The position numbers and the translations under genes were made by a program. The notes beneath the pieces were generated by a model that worked only from the letters and a program-made list of their open reading frames with translations, had not been told where the DNA came from and did not search any database. DNA of 8,497 nucleotides from Draconibacterium sp. (GTDB lineage Bacteria > Bacteroidota > Bacteroidia > Bacteroidales > Prolixibacteraceae): NCBI GenBank assembly GCA_030595485.1, contig JAUVDE010000128.1, positions 1 to 8,497 on the forward strand, read 5' to 3'. The stretch's first letter is position 1. Every line of letters begins with the position of its first letter. Positions 1 through 6,031 of this stretch are shown piece after piece.

Positions 1-1286
1 AAGAAGTAGGTTATTTTCTCTGATCCTCCATTTACACTTAAGTTGTGTTGTTTTGTAGTCGGATTTTGCCAGATTAAATCGTTAATGTCATAATTTTTGT
101 CTTTGAAGTAGTCAAAAATTTCAGGGCCATAGGGTTCCGGCTGGCCTCTTGTTACAGCTACGTTGTTAATAAACTCTAACTCTTCTGTTGCCGTATAGCT
201 TTGGTAAGGTTGTGTAGTTCGAGATGTTGAATAAGACGTTTTGTAATTAAACATTGGCTTTTGTATTTTACCTTCTTTGGTGGTAATAAGCACAACGCCA
301 TTACCCGCACTCGAACCATAAATAGCTGCACTTGCAGCATCTTTTAAAAAGTTAATGGTTTCAACTTCGTTGGGGTCAAGCGCATCAAAGTCGGCTTTGC
401 CTTTAAGAATACCATTAATAACATATAATGGTTCACCAAAACTTCCTCTAATTCTCACGCTTGATGTAGCACCAGCCAAACCTGAATTACCAATTACTTG
501 TACACCAGGTGCTCTACCTGCCATTGCATTGGAAAGATTTGCCATTGGTATATTTTGTAATTCTTCTGTTTTTACCGATGAAATAGAACCAGTCAAATTC
601 ACTTTCTTTTGTACACCGTATCCAACAGTAACTACTTCTTCGAGTTGAACAGAAGATTGCTGCATGGTTACATTAAGCTCTGTTTTATTCCCCACCACAA
701 TTTCCTGTGTTTCCAAACCAATAAATGAGAATACTAAAACTGCATCATCGGCAACATTTCCTATTTGGTAGCTTCCATCAGAGTTTGATACTGTTCCGTT
801 TGTGGTACCTTTTACGTAAATTGTAACACCGGGTAATGCATTTCCATCTTCATCGGCAATGGTTCCTGAAACCGATTTTTGTTGCCAAACCGTTTCAATA
901 ACATTATCAATTAGTTCGTCTGAAGAAAGAACAATAATCCGATCTTTTACAACATAAGCAACGTTGGTGTTATCGAACAGTGCATTAAGCACCGGTTCAA
1001 TATTTTTGTTTTCAATATCAACCGATACTTCTCGCTTAACATCGATTACATTTTCGCTGTAAAGAAAATAGAATTCGCTTTGGTTCTCAATTTCAGTAAG
1101 AATGTCCTGCACACTTGCTTTCTCCATGTCGAGCGTTAGTTTTTTGCTCTGCGCATAAGAGTCGCTTGCAATGGCACCCAAAACTGAAAATAGGATCAAA
1201 AAGATAGTTAGTTTCATAACAAGTAAAATTTTTAATGCATTGGAGAATCGTAATTCCCGTACATCAATACAGTTAATTTTTTTCAT
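1..1286 (-). CDS. SusC/RagA-family TonB-dependent outer-membrane transporter with N-terminal STN domain (partial, N-terminal 428 residues)
   Basis: This is an outer-membrane porin-like transporter for glycan oligosaccharides, normally working with a SusD lipoprotein and energised by TonB. Only the first 428 residues are present; the frame is open through the left edge without a stop. Visible order: a long leader (about 1-46, hydrophobic core 17-40, likely cleavage after SYAQ at 43-46); an STN/secretin-TonB short N-terminal domain (about 48-121), the module that contacts a FecR anti-sigma factor; a carboxypeptidase-D regulatory-like domain (about 137-209, VSGTIADEDGNALPGV); a TonB-box-like EEVVTVGYG (216-224); and a plug domain (about 226-338) with LYVINGI, FLKDAASAAIYG and NGVVLITTK, the usual SusC plug signatures. 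The start is ATG at 1286; an in-frame ATG at 1217 (MKLTIFLILF) would also leave a good signal peptide, but long leaders of this type are common in STN-bearing SusC proteins. It lies 168 bases downstream of fecR. The STN domain together with the sigma/FecR pair implies autoregulation by substrate. The exact glycan is unknown. Confidence 0.95.
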   Translation of the reverse strand, partial: MKKINCIDVRELRFSNALKILLVMKLTIFLILFSVLGAIASDSYAQSKKLTLDMEKASVQDILTEIENQSEFYFLYSENVIDVKREVSVDIENKNIEPVLNALFDNTNVAYVVKDRIIVLSSDELIDNVIETVWQQKSVSGTIADEDGNALPGVTIYVKGTTNGTVSNSDGSYQIGNVADDAVLVFSFIGLETQEIVVGNKTELNVTMQQSSVQLEEVVTVGYGVQKKVNLTGSISSVKTEELQNIPMANLSNAMAGRAPGVQVIGNSGLAGATSSVRIRGSFGEPLYVINGILKGKADFDALDPNEVETINFLKDAASAAIYGSSAGNGVVLITTKEGKIQKPMFNYKTSYSTSRTTQPYQSYTATEELEFINNVAVTRGQPEPYGPEIFDYFKDKNYDINDLIWQNPTTKQHNLSVNGGSEKITYF

Positions 1287-1293
1287 ACTTTTG
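1286..1293 (+). promoter_or_regulatory. Perfect Bacteroidetes -7 box on the plus strand (candidate antisense promoter)
   Basis: The bases TACTTTTG match the Bacteroidetes sigma-A -7 consensus TAnnTTTG at every fixed position, reading on the plus strand, opposite to susC. No TTTG -33 box is found about 19-21 bases upstream. The same bases on the minus strand are the A-rich stretch just before the susC ATG, so selection for translation initiation could explain the match. It is listed because a plus-strand terminator follows about 50 bases downstream. Confidence 0.3.
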
Positions 1294-1299
1294 TAATGT

Positions 1300-1378
1300 T
1301 TAAGTTAAAAATTTTCCCTAAGGGTGTTTTTAATTTTTTGCAGGGAGATGTTGGCGCATTTCCCTGTTTTGTTTTTTT
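1300..1378 (+). ncRNA. Candidate cis-antisense small RNA opposite the susC leader
   Basis: This is inferred, not directly seen. The TAnnTTTG box at 1286-1293 would start transcription near 1300, and the plus-strand intrinsic terminator ends near 1378, giving an RNA of about 79 nt fully complementary to the susC 5' leader. No open reading frame of note lies in it and no plus-strand gene precedes the terminator. The known precedent is the family of cis-encoded antisense RNAs (DonS type) described in Bacteroides fragilis, located between the anti-sigma gene and the susC homologue of ECF-controlled PULs and repressing them. The position here, between fecR and susC, is the same. The 5' end is uncertain because no -33 box is visible; transcription could start inside susC instead. 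Confidence 0.35.
1341..1378 (+). terminator. Intrinsic terminator on the plus strand, antisense to the susC leader
   Basis: CAGGGAGATG (1341-1350) and CATTTCCCTG (1357-1366) pair over 10 positions with one G-T wobble on the plus strand, around a 6-base loop. The stem is followed at once by TTTTGTTTTTTT (1367-1378). On the minus strand the stem has an A/C mismatch at the equivalent position and is followed by an A-rich, not T-rich, stretch, so it would terminate only plus-strand transcription. There is no plus-strand gene upstream, which points to an antisense transcript. It also places a weaker hairpin in the susC mRNA leader. Confidence 0.65.
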
Positions 1379-1397
1379 AATCTGAATTAACCAGATT
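1379..1397. repeat. Short inverted repeat in the fecR-susC gap
   Basis: AATCTG (1379-1384) and CAGATT (1392-1397) form a 6-bp inverted repeat around a 7-base AT-rich spacer, directly beyond the plus-strand terminator and upstream of susC. It could be an operator half-site pair, but in AT-rich DNA this size of repeat arises by chance fairly often. Confidence 0.25.
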
Positions 1398-1454
1398 TTG
1401 CATTTTAGTTTCTCATAGGCATAAAGTTTTAATAAATATTAGTTTAGTTATTTT

Positions 1455-2519
1455 TTATTCCTTTAATCCAATGGTTATCTTTTGTTTCGAAAAAGTACCA
1501 TCAGGCATTTTTTCCCTGGGGTGAAGCGAGTATCTTATTGGTGTTGCAAGTACCATTAAATCAAGTATTTGGTAAATGGTTTCGTCAACAAAGGTTACAG
1601 TGTAGGTATAATCTTTTACTGTATCATCTGAAAACTCAATTTCAACATTATACCAGCGGCTTAATCGCCTTGCAATCTGACTTATCGATTCGTTTTTGAA
1701 AATAAGTTTACCGTCTTTCCACGAAGTATATTTTTCAACATCGCCAAAGTTACTTGTCAATTTATTGGTTTTTAAATCAACACTAATATTCTGTCCGGGT
1801 TTCATTTCGGCAAATTGTTTTATGGTGCCGTTTTTACAAGCTTGTTCTAAAATTACCTTTCCTTCGACCAATGTTGCTTCAAATAAATTTTCGTCGGGGT
1901 ATGCCATAACGTTAAAAGAAGTACCAATTGCTTTTGCACGAAGATTATTCGCACTTACAATAAATGGTTTTTTTGGGTTGTGGGCTACCTCGAAATATCC
2001 TTCTCCTGTTAGTTGAACCTCGCGTGTTTTACCAATAAATTTTTGGGGATATTTTATTTTACTTCCGTGGTTTAAATAGGCTACGGTACCATCTTCTAAA
2101 TGAACTACCGTTTTTGAGCCAATTGGGGCAATTACTTCAATGGTATCAATATGGGCTTGAGTAAATGTATTTGAAAACTGAAAAGGCTGCGACATAATAT
2201 AGAACAAAAACACAGTAACCGGTAATAACAGTATTGCAGCGGCACGGGTAAGCCAGGTTGCCCACAATTTAACACCTGTTCTGCGGCTTGCTTTTTCGGC
2301 ATTGTTTGTATTAATTCTATGGTGAATTTTATCGAGCATGGCACTAAGTCTGTCATCGTTAGCATTGTGCTCTTCTGCCACATAATTTTTCCATTCCTTA
2401 ATCCCCCATTCTTTGCCTTTAACATTTGGGGCTTCGGTTTGTATCCAAAGTACAACGGTCTGCAATTCAGCAGCGCTACACTTATTGTTTATAAACTTAT
2501 TGAATAATTCTTTTGTCAT
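1455..2519 (-). CDS. FecR-family anti-sigma factor (inner-membrane regulator)
   Basis: A single-pass inner-membrane regulator that binds the partner ECF sigma factor in the cytoplasm and receives the signal from the STN domain of the SusC-type receptor in the periplasm. The 354 residues show a cytoplasmic N-terminal segment (1-85) with the alpha-helical, Trp-containing pattern of FecR N-termini; one transmembrane helix (about 91-109, AAAILLLPVTVFLFYI); a FecR domain (about 126-225) with the family signatures APIGSKTVVHLEDGTVAYLN and LTGEGYFEV; and a C-terminal DUF4974-like domain (about 268-352, LIFKNESISQIARRLSRWY, then a second beta-rich part). Length is normal for Bacteroidetes FecR proteins. 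The start is ATG at 2519, preceded by an A-rich stretch rather than a Shine-Dalgarno, as usual in this phylum. It follows the sigma gene by 148 bases with a strong hairpin in the gap, and precedes susC by 168 bases. The order sigma, FecR, STN-SusC is the classic PUL signalling cassette. Confidence 0.95.
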   Translation of the reverse strand: MTKELFNKFINNKCSAAELQTVVLWIQTEAPNVKGKEWGIKEWKNYVAEEHNANDDRLSAMLDKIHHRINTNNAEKASRRTGVKLWATWLTRAAAILLLPVTVFLFYIMSQPFQFSNTFTQAHIDTIEVIAPIGSKTVVHLEDGTVAYLNHGSKIKYPQKFIGKTREVQLTGEGYFEVAHNPKKPFIVSANNLRAKAIGTSFNVMAYPDENLFEATLVEGKVILEQACKNGTIKQFAEMKPGQNISVDLKTNKLTSNFGDVEKYTSWKDGKLIFKNESISQIARRLSRWYNVEIEFSDDTVKDYTYTVTFVDETIYQILDLMVLATPIRYSLHPREKMPDGTFSKQKITIGLKE

Positions 2520-2532
2520 AATTTTTTATAAG

Positions 2533-2562
2533 AAGTGTCTCTCCAAAGTTGGAGAGACACTT
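2533..2562 (-). repeat. 14-bp perfect inverted repeat (hairpin) between the sigma and fecR genes
   Basis: AAGTGTCTCTCCAA (2533-2546) is followed after 2 bases by its exact reverse complement (2549-2562). In the minus-strand transcript this folds into a strong stem with a 4-base loop, ending 13 bases before the fecR ATG at 2519. The sequence after the stem (CTTATAAAAAATT) has no good U tract, and the plus-strand side is A-rich, so it is not a standard terminator either way. It could be a weak attenuator that lowers anti-sigma expression relative to sigma, an mRNA-stability element, or a structure limiting ribosome access to fecR. Confidence 0.7.
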
Positions 2563-2667
2563 AAAATCTAACCAAACTAAATCTATATGCGAAAAACTAT
2601 TTTCACGTAAATGTATAAGGTATACGCCTAACGATTAAAACACCACTATAAGAAATCTGATTTTTTT

Positions 2668-3228
2668 TCAGGAAAGAAAGAGGGAGATAAATAATAGATT
2701 GATAATAAGTGACTTATCAATATTTAATTTTATATATTTTAATGCTTTTGACATGTGAATTTCAACCGTATTTTGCGAAATCTTCAGCTTTTGAGCAATT
2801 TCTTTGTAGCTTAATCCTTCTTCTCGGCTTAACTCGAAAACTTCCTTTTGCCGTGGAGTAAGCTGTTCAATAACTTTCTGAATATTATTTTTCACTTCGT
2901 TAAAATGAATCTCTTCAATAATATCGTTTGAATTTGAAATTTGTTGAACTGATGACAAATGGTCAAGATATTTCCTTTCGCTCACGCGTTTCCGCAAAAG
3001 GCTCATGGTATTGTTATAGGCAATGGTAAAAAGATAAGAATCGAACGATGAGTAGGTATCGATATTTTCACGCGATTCCCAGATTTTCACAAAAACATCC
3101 TGTACAATACCTTCTGCATCGGTTTCCTGCTTAATCAATTTTAAAACAAATCCGTATAATCTTGAACTGTATTGCTTGTAAATGGCATCGAAAGCCAGCA
3201 TATCGTCATTCTTGAGACGGATTAGCAT
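2668..3228 (-). CDS. ECF-type RNA polymerase sigma-70 factor (Bacteroidetes PUL type)
   Basis: An extracytoplasmic-function sigma factor that directs RNA polymerase to the promoters of its own PUL when released by the adjacent FecR. From the ATG at 3228 the protein has 186 residues. Region 2 spans about 11-82 (FDAIYKQYSSRLYGF, DAEGIVQDVFVKIWE, SFDSYLFTIAYN), and region 4 about 118-167 (LTPRQKEVFELSREEGLSY, EIAQKLKISQNTVEIHMSKAL), including the helix-turn-helix. A hydrophobic tail (SLIINLLFISLFLS) closes the protein, a trait seen in other Bacteroidetes ECF sigmas. A TTG at 3255 would add 9 residues (MLNSKRNRE), but ATG 3228 is preferred because a purine-rich stretch (AAAAGAAATAGAGAA) precedes it; no ATG lies further upstream before the in-frame stop. 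A promoter-like pair sits at 3281-3311. The gene follows the sulfatase by 147 bases and precedes fecR by 148. Confidence 0.93.
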   Translation of the reverse strand: MLIRLKNDDMLAFDAIYKQYSSRLYGFVLKLIKQETDAEGIVQDVFVKIWESRENIDTYSSFDSYLFTIAYNNTMSLLRKRVSERKYLDHLSSVQQISNSNDIIEEIHFNEVKNNIQKVIEQLTPRQKEVFELSREEGLSYKEIAQKLKISQNTVEIHMSKALKYIKLNIDKSLIINLLFISLFLS

Positions 3229-3280
3229 TTCTCTATTTCTTTTCGAATTCAGCAAAAGCAGTTTAGTTAATTGTAAATTG

Positions 3281-3311
3281 TAAAAATAGAAGGATTTTGG
3301 GTAAATGCAAA
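3281..3311 (-). promoter_or_regulatory. Candidate sigma-A promoter for the sigma-fecR unit
   Basis: On the minus strand a TTTG (-33 box, 3311-3308) is followed after exactly 19 bases by TATTTTTA (3288-3281), matching the Bacteroidetes -7 consensus TAnnTTTG at all fixed positions except the last G. Predicted transcription start is near 3274, about 46 bases before the ATG at 3228. It would allow the regulator genes to be made at a basal level independently of the catabolic operon upstream. The alternative is chance in AT-rich DNA. Confidence 0.5.
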
Positions 3312-3375
3312 ATTGTGGTTTGTCTTAAATTATTGCAAAATCAATATATTGGCATACCAAAGATTAAAATCCCGA

Positions 3376-4683
3376 TTAAATTATTGAACTATCAAACTCA
3401 ACCATAATCTTTCGTAACCTTTCCACAATCTCCGGGTTTTCATCGGCCAGGTTTACTTTTTCAGCTATGTCCTCATCCAAATTGAACAAAGACACAGGAA
3501 AGGATTCTTTCGAATTCCAGCCTCGTTTTTTACTGATGTGTAGTTTCCATTTCCCAAGTCGCACCGCATCTAAAATCCCATCGCGCGAATAGTAATAAAA
3601 AGGTCTTTCGTTCAATTTTACATCCTTCGGATTTTTCAAAAGTTCTACAACATTTACTCCGTCAAAATCAAGCCCTTCAGGTACTTTTGCACCCGTAATA
3701 TCTGCTAAGGTGGGAAACAAATCCATGGTATTTACAATTTCGGAACAAACCACACTTTTGGGTATTTTATTTGGCCACGAAATTATTCCGGGAACCCGCT
3801 GCCCCCCTTCCCAGGTGGTTGCTTTCTGACCTCGCAAGGGCAAAGCCGAGCCAACACGCGGACCATTATCTGAGGTAAATACAACTATTGTATTCTCATA
3901 AACTCCAGCCTCTTTTAAGGATTTGATAATTTCACCCATGCTCCAATCCAATTCCATTATTACATCGCCATAAAGCCCCAACTCACTTTTACCAACAAAA
4001 TTCTCGGAGGCGTGTAATGGCGTATGTGGCATACAATGTGGCATATATAAAAAGAATGGCTCATCTTTATTTCTTTGAATAAAACCTACGGCTTCTTCGG
4101 TAAACATTTTTGTTAAGTACTTTTGGTTGGGGCCCGAATCCACTTGTTTGGTATTACGAAAAACCGGAAGCGGTGGCGATTGAAAGTTGTTATGTTTATA
4201 ATAATGGTTATCCATATCGTTAGAATATGGTACGCCAAAATAGTAATCAAAACCTTGATTGTTGGGCATAAATTCTTCCTTGTGCCCCAAATGCCATTTC
4301 CCGACAATACCTGTTTTATAACCCGCCGATTTAAACATCTCGGCCATGGTATATTCGTCAGGAGATAAGCCATGCTCTGAAAATGGAGCTATCACACCTT
4401 CGTGTAATCCAGCTCTTTTAGGATAACGCCCGGTTAGCAGTCCAGCTCGAGAAGGTGTACAAACTGTTGCCGGCACATAAAAATTGGTGAAACGAATTCC
4501 GTTATTAGCCAGCTTATCCATGTTGGGCGTTTCAAACCCTTTAGCTCCATAACAACCCACGTCGGCATAGCCCTGGTCGTCGGTAAAAAAAATTACGATG
4601 TTTGGTTTTTCAATTTCACTTTTTTTCTGGCATCCAAAAGCAAATGCAATCAGTAAAATTATTAATAGTTGGTTTTGTTTCAT
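3376..4683 (-). CDS. Family S1 (arylsulfatase-type) formylglycine sulfatase, probable lipoprotein
   Basis: Hydrolyses sulfate esters, here most plausibly from an imported sulfated glycan. The 435 residues begin with a lipoprotein-like signal (hydrophobic 6-17, Cys18 in AFAFGCQKK; the lipobox is imperfect at -3), suggesting periplasmic or outer-membrane anchoring. Family hallmarks: metal ligands Asp35-Asp36 in NIVIFFTDDQGYADVG; the CTPSR motif at 75-79, whose Cys75 would be converted to formylglycine; GKWHLGH (128-134) with the active-site Lys and His; His220 in MPHCMPHTPLH; the metal-binding SDNG (271-274); and Lys287 in LRGQKATTWEGG. All key residues are present, so it should be active given a maturation enzyme (anaerobic radical-SAM type or FGE), which is not in the window. 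The length is normal for the short S1 subfamilies. ATG at 4683 lies 17 bases after the PQQ-like gene, so the two are probably co-transcribed. Subfamily and regiospecificity cannot be read by eye; alongside GH20, a 6-O- or 4-O-sulfated N-acetylhexosamine is a reasonable guess. Confidence 0.95.
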   Translation of the reverse strand: MKQNQLLIILLIAFAFGCQKKSEIEKPNIVIFFTDDQGYADVGCYGAKGFETPNMDKLANNGIRFTNFYVPATVCTPSRAGLLTGRYPKRAGLHEGVIAPFSEHGLSPDEYTMAEMFKSAGYKTGIVGKWHLGHKEEFMPNNQGFDYYFGVPYSNDMDNHYYKHNNFQSPPLPVFRNTKQVDSGPNQKYLTKMFTEEAVGFIQRNKDEPFFLYMPHCMPHTPLHASENFVGKSELGLYGDVIMELDWSMGEIIKSLKEAGVYENTIVVFTSDNGPRVGSALPLRGQKATTWEGGQRVPGIISWPNKIPKSVVCSEIVNTMDLFPTLADITGAKVPEGLDFDGVNVVELLKNPKDVKLNERPFYYYSRDGILDAVRLGKWKLHISKKRGWNSKESFPVSLFNLDEDIAEKVNLADENPEIVERLRKIMVEFDSSII

Positions 4684-4700
4684 TTTGTTGTTCGGTTTAT

Positions 4701-5981
4701 TTATTTCGCTGACAAATCAGCACAAATTAATTCTTTGTCGTTACGTATAAAAACACACTTGTTGGCAAATGCCGGATGTGTCCAGTTTACGCCACGTGGG
4801 TGCTGTTTTTTTGTGGGTTCGATTAAAAATGCCCGGCTAATTTCCTTAAAACCTTCAGGAGATAATTCAGTAATTAATAATTCGCCTTGTTCGTTAAACA
4901 TCCAAGTTTTATCCTCTTTTTGAACAAAATGAATGTTTGCCCAGCGGTTTCGTTTTACGGCAGTTTGGTCTTCCCAAATGCGGTCGCCGGTCGCAAATTC
5001 CAAACAACGTAATTCGCCATAACTATCAACACCATAAATGTATTCTCCCAAAATAATTGGCGTATTCATTACACAATGTATGGCATCAGTTTTACGTTCG
5101 CTTTCGCCACTGCGTTGCCATACTTTTTCGGCAGTGGTATAATCGTTGCCTAATTTAATGAGTAAGGAGCCACTATAAAAAGCACTTACAAAAATATGGT
5201 CGGCGTGTAGTACCGGCGTGGCAATACTCATTCCCGAACCGGTTTTCCATGGGAATCGCCAATGGACTTCGCCGGTTTCGAGACTTAATCCCGAAAGGCT
5301 GTGTTCTGTCCAGTTCACTACAATTTGCTTTCCATCTTTTTCAATAAGAATTGGTGCCGAATATCCTGCTCGGTCATCAAGGTTTCGCCAAATTTCGTTT
5401 CCCGTATTTTTATTAAAAGCGACAATACTTGCATTGTTACTACCACTTACATGAACTATAATTTTCTCATCAACAATTAGTGGTGTTGATGCAATTCCCC
5501 ATATGGGCATTACTATTTCGTATTCAGTGTTCAGGTCTTTTTGCCAAAGTACTTCTCCGGTGGCTGCATCGAAACAGAAAAAATGCCCCATTGTTCCCAA
5601 GGAATAAGCTTTGCCATTATTTATTATAACCGAGGCTCGTGGTCCCGCCGGATATCCCACTCCCACATAATCGCAATCGTATTTGTATTCCCAAATTTGT
5701 TTCCCGCTTTGTTCGTCGAAACACAACACGCGTTCAATCGCTTCGGGCTTTTCAATGCGGTCGGTAACATAAACTTTTCCATTGGCAACGGTTGGTCCCG
5801 AATAACCAGAACCAATTGGCACACGCCATTTTACAGGAATCGTATCTGATTTGAACTTGTCGACAAGGCCTGATTCTGTCCAAATCCCATCTCGATTAGC
5901 TCCACGCCAATCGGGCCAATCTTGCGAAAAAGCAATTTGGGTACAGCACAAAAAAACGATAGTAATTAGTAATAATCTCAT
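4701..5981 (-). CDS. Secreted PQQ-like (BamB-type) beta-propeller repeat protein
   Basis: A predicted periplasmic or exported beta-propeller of 426 residues; its biochemical role is unknown. The start is ATG at 5981, giving a standard signal peptide (MRLLLITIVFLCCTQIAFSQ, cleaved before DWPDW); the longer frame upstream depends on a TTG at 6023 and adds 14 residues with no function evident. After the signal comes DWPDWRGANRDGIW, a signature seen in many PQQ-like propeller proteins of Bacteroidetes, Planctomycetes and Verrucomicrobia. Propeller blades are marked by repeated xxFDxxTGxxxW units: CFDEQSGKQIWEY (residues about 87-99), CFDAATGEVLWQKDL (136-150), AFNKNTGNEIWRN (188-200), LSLETGEVHWRFPW (232-245), CLEFATGDRIWED (326-338), then a degenerate C-terminal closing strand (LICADLSAK). 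No cytochrome or lipobox motif is seen, and nothing shows true quinone binding. It sits between GH20 (50-base gap) and the sulfatase (17-base gap), so a role in binding or processing the same glycan, or scaffolding the enzymes, is possible but unproven. Confidence 0.9.
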   Translation of the reverse strand: MRLLLITIVFLCCTQIAFSQDWPDWRGANRDGIWTESGLVDKFKSDTIPVKWRVPIGSGYSGPTVANGKVYVTDRIEKPEAIERVLCFDEQSGKQIWEYKYDCDYVGVGYPAGPRASVIINNGKAYSLGTMGHFFCFDAATGEVLWQKDLNTEYEIVMPIWGIASTPLIVDEKIIVHVSGSNNASIVAFNKNTGNEIWRNLDDRAGYSAPILIEKDGKQIVVNWTEHSLSGLSLETGEVHWRFPWKTGSGMSIATPVLHADHIFVSAFYSGSLLIKLGNDYTTAEKVWQRSGESERKTDAIHCVMNTPIILGEYIYGVDSYGELRCLEFATGDRIWEDQTAVKRNRWANIHFVQKEDKTWMFNEQGELLITELSPEGFKEISRAFLIEPTKKQHPRGVNWTHPAFANKCVFIRNDKELICADLSAK

Positions 5982-6031
5982 AAATACATTATAAATAAAA
6001 ACAACAAATTTCAGTAAAAACAAAAATGGAA

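Noticed and set aside
355..648. Plus-strand open frame of 97 codons inside susC
   Set aside because: It lies wholly opposite the well-conserved CarboxypepD/plug coding region of susC, has no recognisable protein family, and is a by-product of codon use on the other strand. The other plus-strand frames (for example 1696-2016, 5218-5454, 5541-5849) were rejected for the same reason.
2132..2455. Second minus-strand frame overlapping fecR
   Set aside because: It is an out-of-frame shadow of fecR, whose own frame carries clear FecR motifs throughout.
2608..2615. TACATTTA on the minus strand as a -7 box for fecR
   Set aside because: It matches the consensus except for the last G, but no TTTG lies 19-20 bases upstream; fecR is more simply transcribed from the sigma gene promoter.
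2613..2625. Small palindrome GTATA-AGG-TATAC in the sigma-fecR gap
   Set aside because: Arms of 5 bp in AT-rich DNA are expected by chance and nothing else supports an operator.
3331..3361. TATTG/CAATA and TTGG/CCAA inverted repeats after the sulfatase, considered as a terminator
   Set aside because: Stems are only 4-5 bp, AT-rich and without a following T tract on the minus strand.
5982..6023. TTG start for the PQQ-like protein, adding 14 residues
   Set aside because: The ATG at 5981 gives a textbook signal peptide; the extension would place hydrophobic residues before it and relies on a rarer start codon.
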